From positions 28,820-92,819 of the forward strand of contig JABXKS010000080.1 in the NCBI GenBank assembly GCA_013619125.1: a DNA stretch of 64,000 nucleotides, given 5' to 3'. The stretch is from Clostridiales bacterium. GTDB lineage: Bacteria; Bacillota; Clostridia; Tissierellales; GPF-1. How positions within the stretch are numbered: position 1 is the first letter of the stretch; each line of letters opens with the position of its first letter. The notes under the pieces were generated by a model. The model saw only the letters and a list, made by a program, of their open reading frames with translations, was not told the DNA's origin and ran no database searches. Below are positions 61,322 through 64,000 of this stretch, piece after piece. The translations under genes and the position numbers were made by a program.

Positions 61322-62314
61322 CTATTTCCCTTGTTTCTTGCTCTTTTGATCCACCAGAACTGCCCCGACAATCAAAGAACCGACAATAATATTTAAAATA
61401 AATGAGTTAATACCCAATAGGTTTCCGCCATTTCGAATCATGGCAATAATGATAGCGCCCAAGAAGGTTCCCAAGATACTGCCTTCCGCACCCATTAAGC
61501 TTGCTCCACCGACAACCGCCGCTGCAACGGCATCCATTTCATATCCTGTTCCCGCAGATGGAAGTCCATTGCCCAATCGAATCAAGAATAAAATACCGGC
61601 AATAGAGGCTGTAAATGCACAGAATCCATAAACCGCCACAATATTCTTTTTAATGTTGATTCCACTTAGACGTGCCGCTTCTTCGTTGCTGCCGATGGCA
61701 TAAATATTGCGGCCAAACTTCGTATACTTCGCAATAAATGCACCCAGACCAAGCACAACCATCCAGATAAAGAATACTGCTGGCAAACCGAGAAATTCTG
61801 CTGTTGCAAAGGATCGGAATGATTTTGGCAAACCTGAAACCATGTTGGCCCCGGTAATCAACATTACGCCGCCCCGGATAATCATCATGCCCGCCAAGGT
61901 CGCGATAAACGGAGGCACATTGCCCTTGTAAATCACCCACCCCTGAATGATGCCAACAACCGTGCCGCAGATGACCGCGCCGATCACAGAAAGAAAAATT
62001 GGCACGCCGCTCGTCATCAAAAGGGCTGCAATTACACCACTAAGTCCCAATACCGCACCGATCGAAAGGTCAATCCCCGCTGAAATAATAACAAAGGTCA
62101 TCCCAACAGCGGCAACACCCACAATTGATGTGGATCGAAGGAGATTCGAAATATTTCTCAGCGTCAAAAAACGATCCGAAGCAAGCGACAAAAAGATAAT
62201 AAATACAATCAAAATCGCACCCAATGTACTCTCAGAATGCCTCTTTCGGAAAATGTTGATCTTATCCAATAACCCTATTTTTTTCTGTTCTTTTTTCATA
62301 GCTGTTTCCATCAT
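61322..62314 (-). CDS. Ribose-type ABC transporter permease
   Basis: 330 residues with about ten hydrophobic segments. TSIVGVAAVGMTFVIISAGIDLSIGAVLGLSGVI is the RbsC signature, and GEEAARLSGINIKKN-type cytoplasmic loop IGSNEEAARLSGINIK contacts the ATPase. It forms the pore for a monosaccharide or polyol. It begins 4 bases after the ATPase stop, after GGAGTAAGGAT. It belongs to an operon with two alcohol dehydrogenases and a sugar kinase. Confidence 0.93.
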   Translation of the reverse strand: MMETAMKKEQKKIGLLDKINIFRKRHSESTLGAILIVFIIFLSLASDRFLTLRNISNLLRSTSIVGVAAVGMTFVIISAGIDLSIGAVLGLSGVIAALLMTSGVPIFLSVIGAVICGTVVGIIQGWVIYKGNVPPFIATLAGMMIIRGGVMLITGANMVSGLPKSFRSFATAEFLGLPAVFFIWMVVLGLGAFIAKYTKFGRNIYAIGSNEEAARLSGINIKKNIVAVYGFCAFTASIAGILFLIRLGNGLPSAGTGYEMDAVAAAVVGGASLMGAEGSILGTFLGAIIIAMIRNGGNLLGINSFILNIIVGSLIVGAVLVDQKSKKQGK

Positions 62315-62318
62315 ATCC

Positions 62319-63830
62319 TTACTCCTCCACCGAATCTTTTATTCCTGATGCCAATCGTAAAACCTTTTCTTCTTCAAATTGATCCCGAGTTAAGGTATCC
62401 ATTTTTTTCCCTTCGTGGATCACAATCAATCGATCCGAAATCCCCATGACTTCAGGCAAATACGAAGAGATCAATACGATGGAATTTCCTGCCGCCAAGA
62501 TTTTTTCAAACAAACGGAAAATCTCGCGCTTGGCACCGACATCAATTCCAACGGTTGGTTCATCGAAAATAAAGATTCGACTGTCTCGGTTCAACCACTT
62601 GCCAATGACCACTTTTTGCTGATTGCCGCCACTCAGATTTTTCACCTTCTGATTAATGCTTGGCGTTTTGATCAACAGGTCTTTTACATATCGTTCTGCA
62701 ACAGCAGCCTCTTTACGCAGATTAATGATGCCCTTGTTGATAATACGGTCATAGGCTGCCAGATTAATGTTCTCTTTTACAGATGTCGATAAGGATAAGC
62801 CCTGCTCTTTTCGGTCCTCTGGCAAGAAACCAATCCCCAATGCAATGGCATCCTGCGGCGATTTGATTTTCACCTCTTGGCCAAACAGCTCAATAATGCC
62901 CTCATCATAGGAGTCCGCACCAAAGATTGCTCGCATAATTTCGGTTCGCCCAGAACCGACAAGTCCAAACATCCCCAATACTTCACTTTTTCGAAGGTTC
63001 AAATCAATATTTTCAAAGACGCCGTTTCGGGAAAGACCTTTTACATTTAGTACCTCGTCTCCCGGCTCATAATGCTCAATAGAATACATATCCTCAATGG
63101 TTCGTCCAACCATCATGGCGATCAGTCGATCCTCGTCTGTTTCATCTGTGTCCACCGTGTTCACCCATGCACCATCCTTAAACACGGTAATGGTGTCACA
63201 GATCTGAAAGATCTCTTCTAATCGGTGAGAAATGTAGATGACTGCGATTCCCTTTTTTTTCAAGGTATCAATAATTCTAAATAACTCCTCGACCTCTTCA
63301 TTGGCCAATAACGCCGTTGGTTCGTCGAAAACAACGACCTTACAATCTTGATGAACGGTTTTTGCAATCACCACCATCTCCTGTTGCGCGACGGATAGAT
63401 ACTTGACCACTTCTCGTGGATTCACCTGAATATGTAGGCTGTCCAAGGTTTCCTTGGTTTTCTGATATACCGTGTCCCAATCCACTAGTCCTTTTCTCAT
63501 TGGCAACTTGCCCAAGAAAAAATTTTCTCCAACCGTTAGGTGTCTGGCGATGGTAACATCTTGATACACGCACCCCAAACCCAATTGGCCTGCGTGGATC
63601 GGATCTTGAACCGTCACTTCTTTTCCTTCAATATAGATCTCGCCTTGATCCTTTTGATGCACCCCCATCAGGGTTTTAATCAAGGTTGATTTCCCGGCGC
63701 CATTTTCCCCCACCAAGGCATGCACTTCTCCCGCATGCACCTGGAGTTTCACACCCTTTAATGCGTGAACGGATCCAAATGATTTATGGATACCTGTCAT
63801 TCGAACGACTTCATGTGTCCAATTTCGCAT
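62319..63830 (-). CDS. Sugar ABC transporter ATPase, two-domain RbsA type
   Basis: 503 residues, two ABC cassettes as in RbsA/MglA. Walker A GENGAGKST (about 40-48) in the first domain; KVVVFDEPTALLA its Walker B; the second domain has LSGGNQQKVVIGKWL and IFIFDEPTVGIDVG. The degenerate second P-loop GLVGSGRTEI is typical. It energises uptake with the permease and the binding protein encoded upstream. The ATG follows AAGGAGAAT. Confidence 0.94.
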   Translation of the reverse strand: MRNWTHEVVRMTGIHKSFGSVHALKGVKLQVHAGEVHALVGENGAGKSTLIKTLMGVHQKDQGEIYIEGKEVTVQDPIHAGQLGLGCVYQDVTIARHLTVGENFFLGKLPMRKGLVDWDTVYQKTKETLDSLHIQVNPREVVKYLSVAQQEMVVIAKTVHQDCKVVVFDEPTALLANEEVEELFRIIDTLKKKGIAVIYISHRLEEIFQICDTITVFKDGAWVNTVDTDETDEDRLIAMMVGRTIEDMYSIEHYEPGDEVLNVKGLSRNGVFENIDLNLRKSEVLGMFGLVGSGRTEIMRAIFGADSYDEGIIELFGQEVKIKSPQDAIALGIGFLPEDRKEQGLSLSTSVKENINLAAYDRIINKGIINLRKEAAVAERYVKDLLIKTPSINQKVKNLSGGNQQKVVIGKWLNRDSRIFIFDEPTVGIDVGAKREIFRLFEKILAAGNSIVLISSYLPEVMGISDRLIVIHEGKKMDTLTRDQFEEEKVLRLASGIKDSVEE

Positions 63831-63859
63831 AGTATTCTCCTTACCCTGTGTAAAAGTAT

Positions 63860-63885
63860 CGGCAAGCCTACGTTCAGACTTGCCG
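63860..63885. other. Hairpin between the binding-protein and ATPase genes
   Basis: CGGCAAG (63860-63866) pairs with CTTGCCG (63879-63885) in the gap between the two genes. The T-run is on the plus-strand side, so on the minus strand it is more likely an mRNA-stabilising stem than a terminator. Confidence 0.5.
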
Positions 63886-63892
63886 GTTTTTT

Positions 63893-64000
63893 CTACAGAT
63901 CTTCTTTCCTTGTTATTTGAACGCCTGTATCAATGAATTTCGGCAAGTCTTCGCCTGCTTTAAGCTTCATGATTGAATCACAACCGGCATAACCCATGTT
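63893..64000 (-). CDS. Sugar ABC transporter substrate-binding protein (C-terminal fragment)
   Basis: The reading runs off the right edge: 35 C-terminal residues and a TAG stop at 63893. NMGYAGCDSIMKLKAGEDLP, then KFIDTGVQITRKEDL matches the C-terminus of RbsB-type periplasmic binding proteins (MGxxA...L.G..LP.xIDTGV). It delivers the sugar to the transporter downstream. The upstream part is outside the window, so the ligand cannot be judged. Confidence 0.85.
   Translation of the reverse strand, partial: NMGYAGCDSIMKLKAGEDLPKFIDTGVQITRKEDL

Noticed and set aside
1..64000. CRISPR arrays, tRNA or rRNA genes, prophage
   Set aside because: No regularly spaced repeats, cloverleaf or rRNA-like sequence and no phage structural genes were recognised on reading.

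Overview
The window looks like a chromosomal segment of an anaerobic Bacillota, most likely class Clostridia. The evidence is the strong AGGAGG-type ribosome sites before almost every gene, moderate-to-low GC, and clostridial families: iron-containing alcohol dehydrogenases, a LevR-driven mannose-type PTS, a flavocytochrome c lipoprotein, YesM/YesN-type signalling and a GAAC-N4-GTTC SOS box. I see no rRNA, tRNA, CRISPR array or intact mobile element. The genus is not determined. About 61 genes or partial genes are supported, plus one transposase pseudogene and one transporter relic; most lie on the minus strand.

Region 1 (1-8.7 kb): two tandem Crp/Fnr-type regulators (the first cut by the window edge) converge on a NapH-like polyferredoxin and its partner. 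Then come a MalT-like LuxR ATPase regulator, a small secreted protein and an esterase-patatin pair. Region 2 (8.9-13.3 kb): an acn-icd-citrate synthase operon, i.e. the oxidative TCA branch to 2-oxoglutarate, behind a textbook sigma-A promoter bracketed by a TTGCATTATT dyad. Region 3 (13.3-24.1 kb): mostly metabolic and transport genes on the minus strand: MFS, HAD phosphatase, lipoprotein, kinase-fold protein, tocopherol-cyclase-like protein with TraX, M19 dipeptidase, TauE exporter, 2-hydroxyacid dehydrogenase, MFS, GNAT, and a YheO-like regulator with RidA.

Region 4 (24.2-31 kb): tag and ltaE on the plus strand, then MFS transporters with an ArsR-type regulator whose likely operator (GTTAGA-N6-TCTAAC) occurs twice. 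Region 5 (31-37.2 kb): a YesM/YesN-like two-component system, an FMN/FAD flavocytochrome c lipoprotein (probably a reductase of an extracellular electron acceptor), and a LexA-controlled dinB operon. Region 6 (37.2-41.7 kb): a cupin, an OpuC-type osmolyte ABC transporter and a BusR-like regulator (GntR helix-turn-helix plus RCK_C, a c-di-AMP sensor family), separated by a decayed IS transposase.

Region 7 (41.7-48.4 kb): a mannose-family PTS (EIIA, B, C, D) with one SIS-domain deglycase/isomerase and a LevR-type sigma-54 activator, with a perfect -24/-12 promoter lying inside a 16-bp hairpin; a deleted relic of a DMT transporter gene lies next to it. Region 8 (48.5-53.6 kb): a PucR regulator, opine-type dehydrogenase, NhaC antiporter and EamA transporter. 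Region 9 (53.7-57 kb): an azlC-azlD-TrmB operon whose promoter carries repeated TAGTGG/CCACTA sites, then a Cof-type HAD phosphatase and YaiI. Region 10 (57-64 kb): a ribose-type ABC importer, two iron alcohol dehydrogenases and an FGGY kinase, apparently one sugar- or polyol-catabolic operon entering from beyond the right edge.

The most interesting signals are regulatory and evolutionary: the BusR-OpuC pair split by an IS relic, the sigma-54 promoter/hairpin overlap, the DMT relic reduced to 31 codons, the palindrome-dense promoter of the opine dehydrogenase, and the ArsR and TrmB operator arrays. I found no clearly unprecedented multi-gene system; the PucR-opine dehydrogenase-NhaC cluster is the best candidate for an undescribed pathway.
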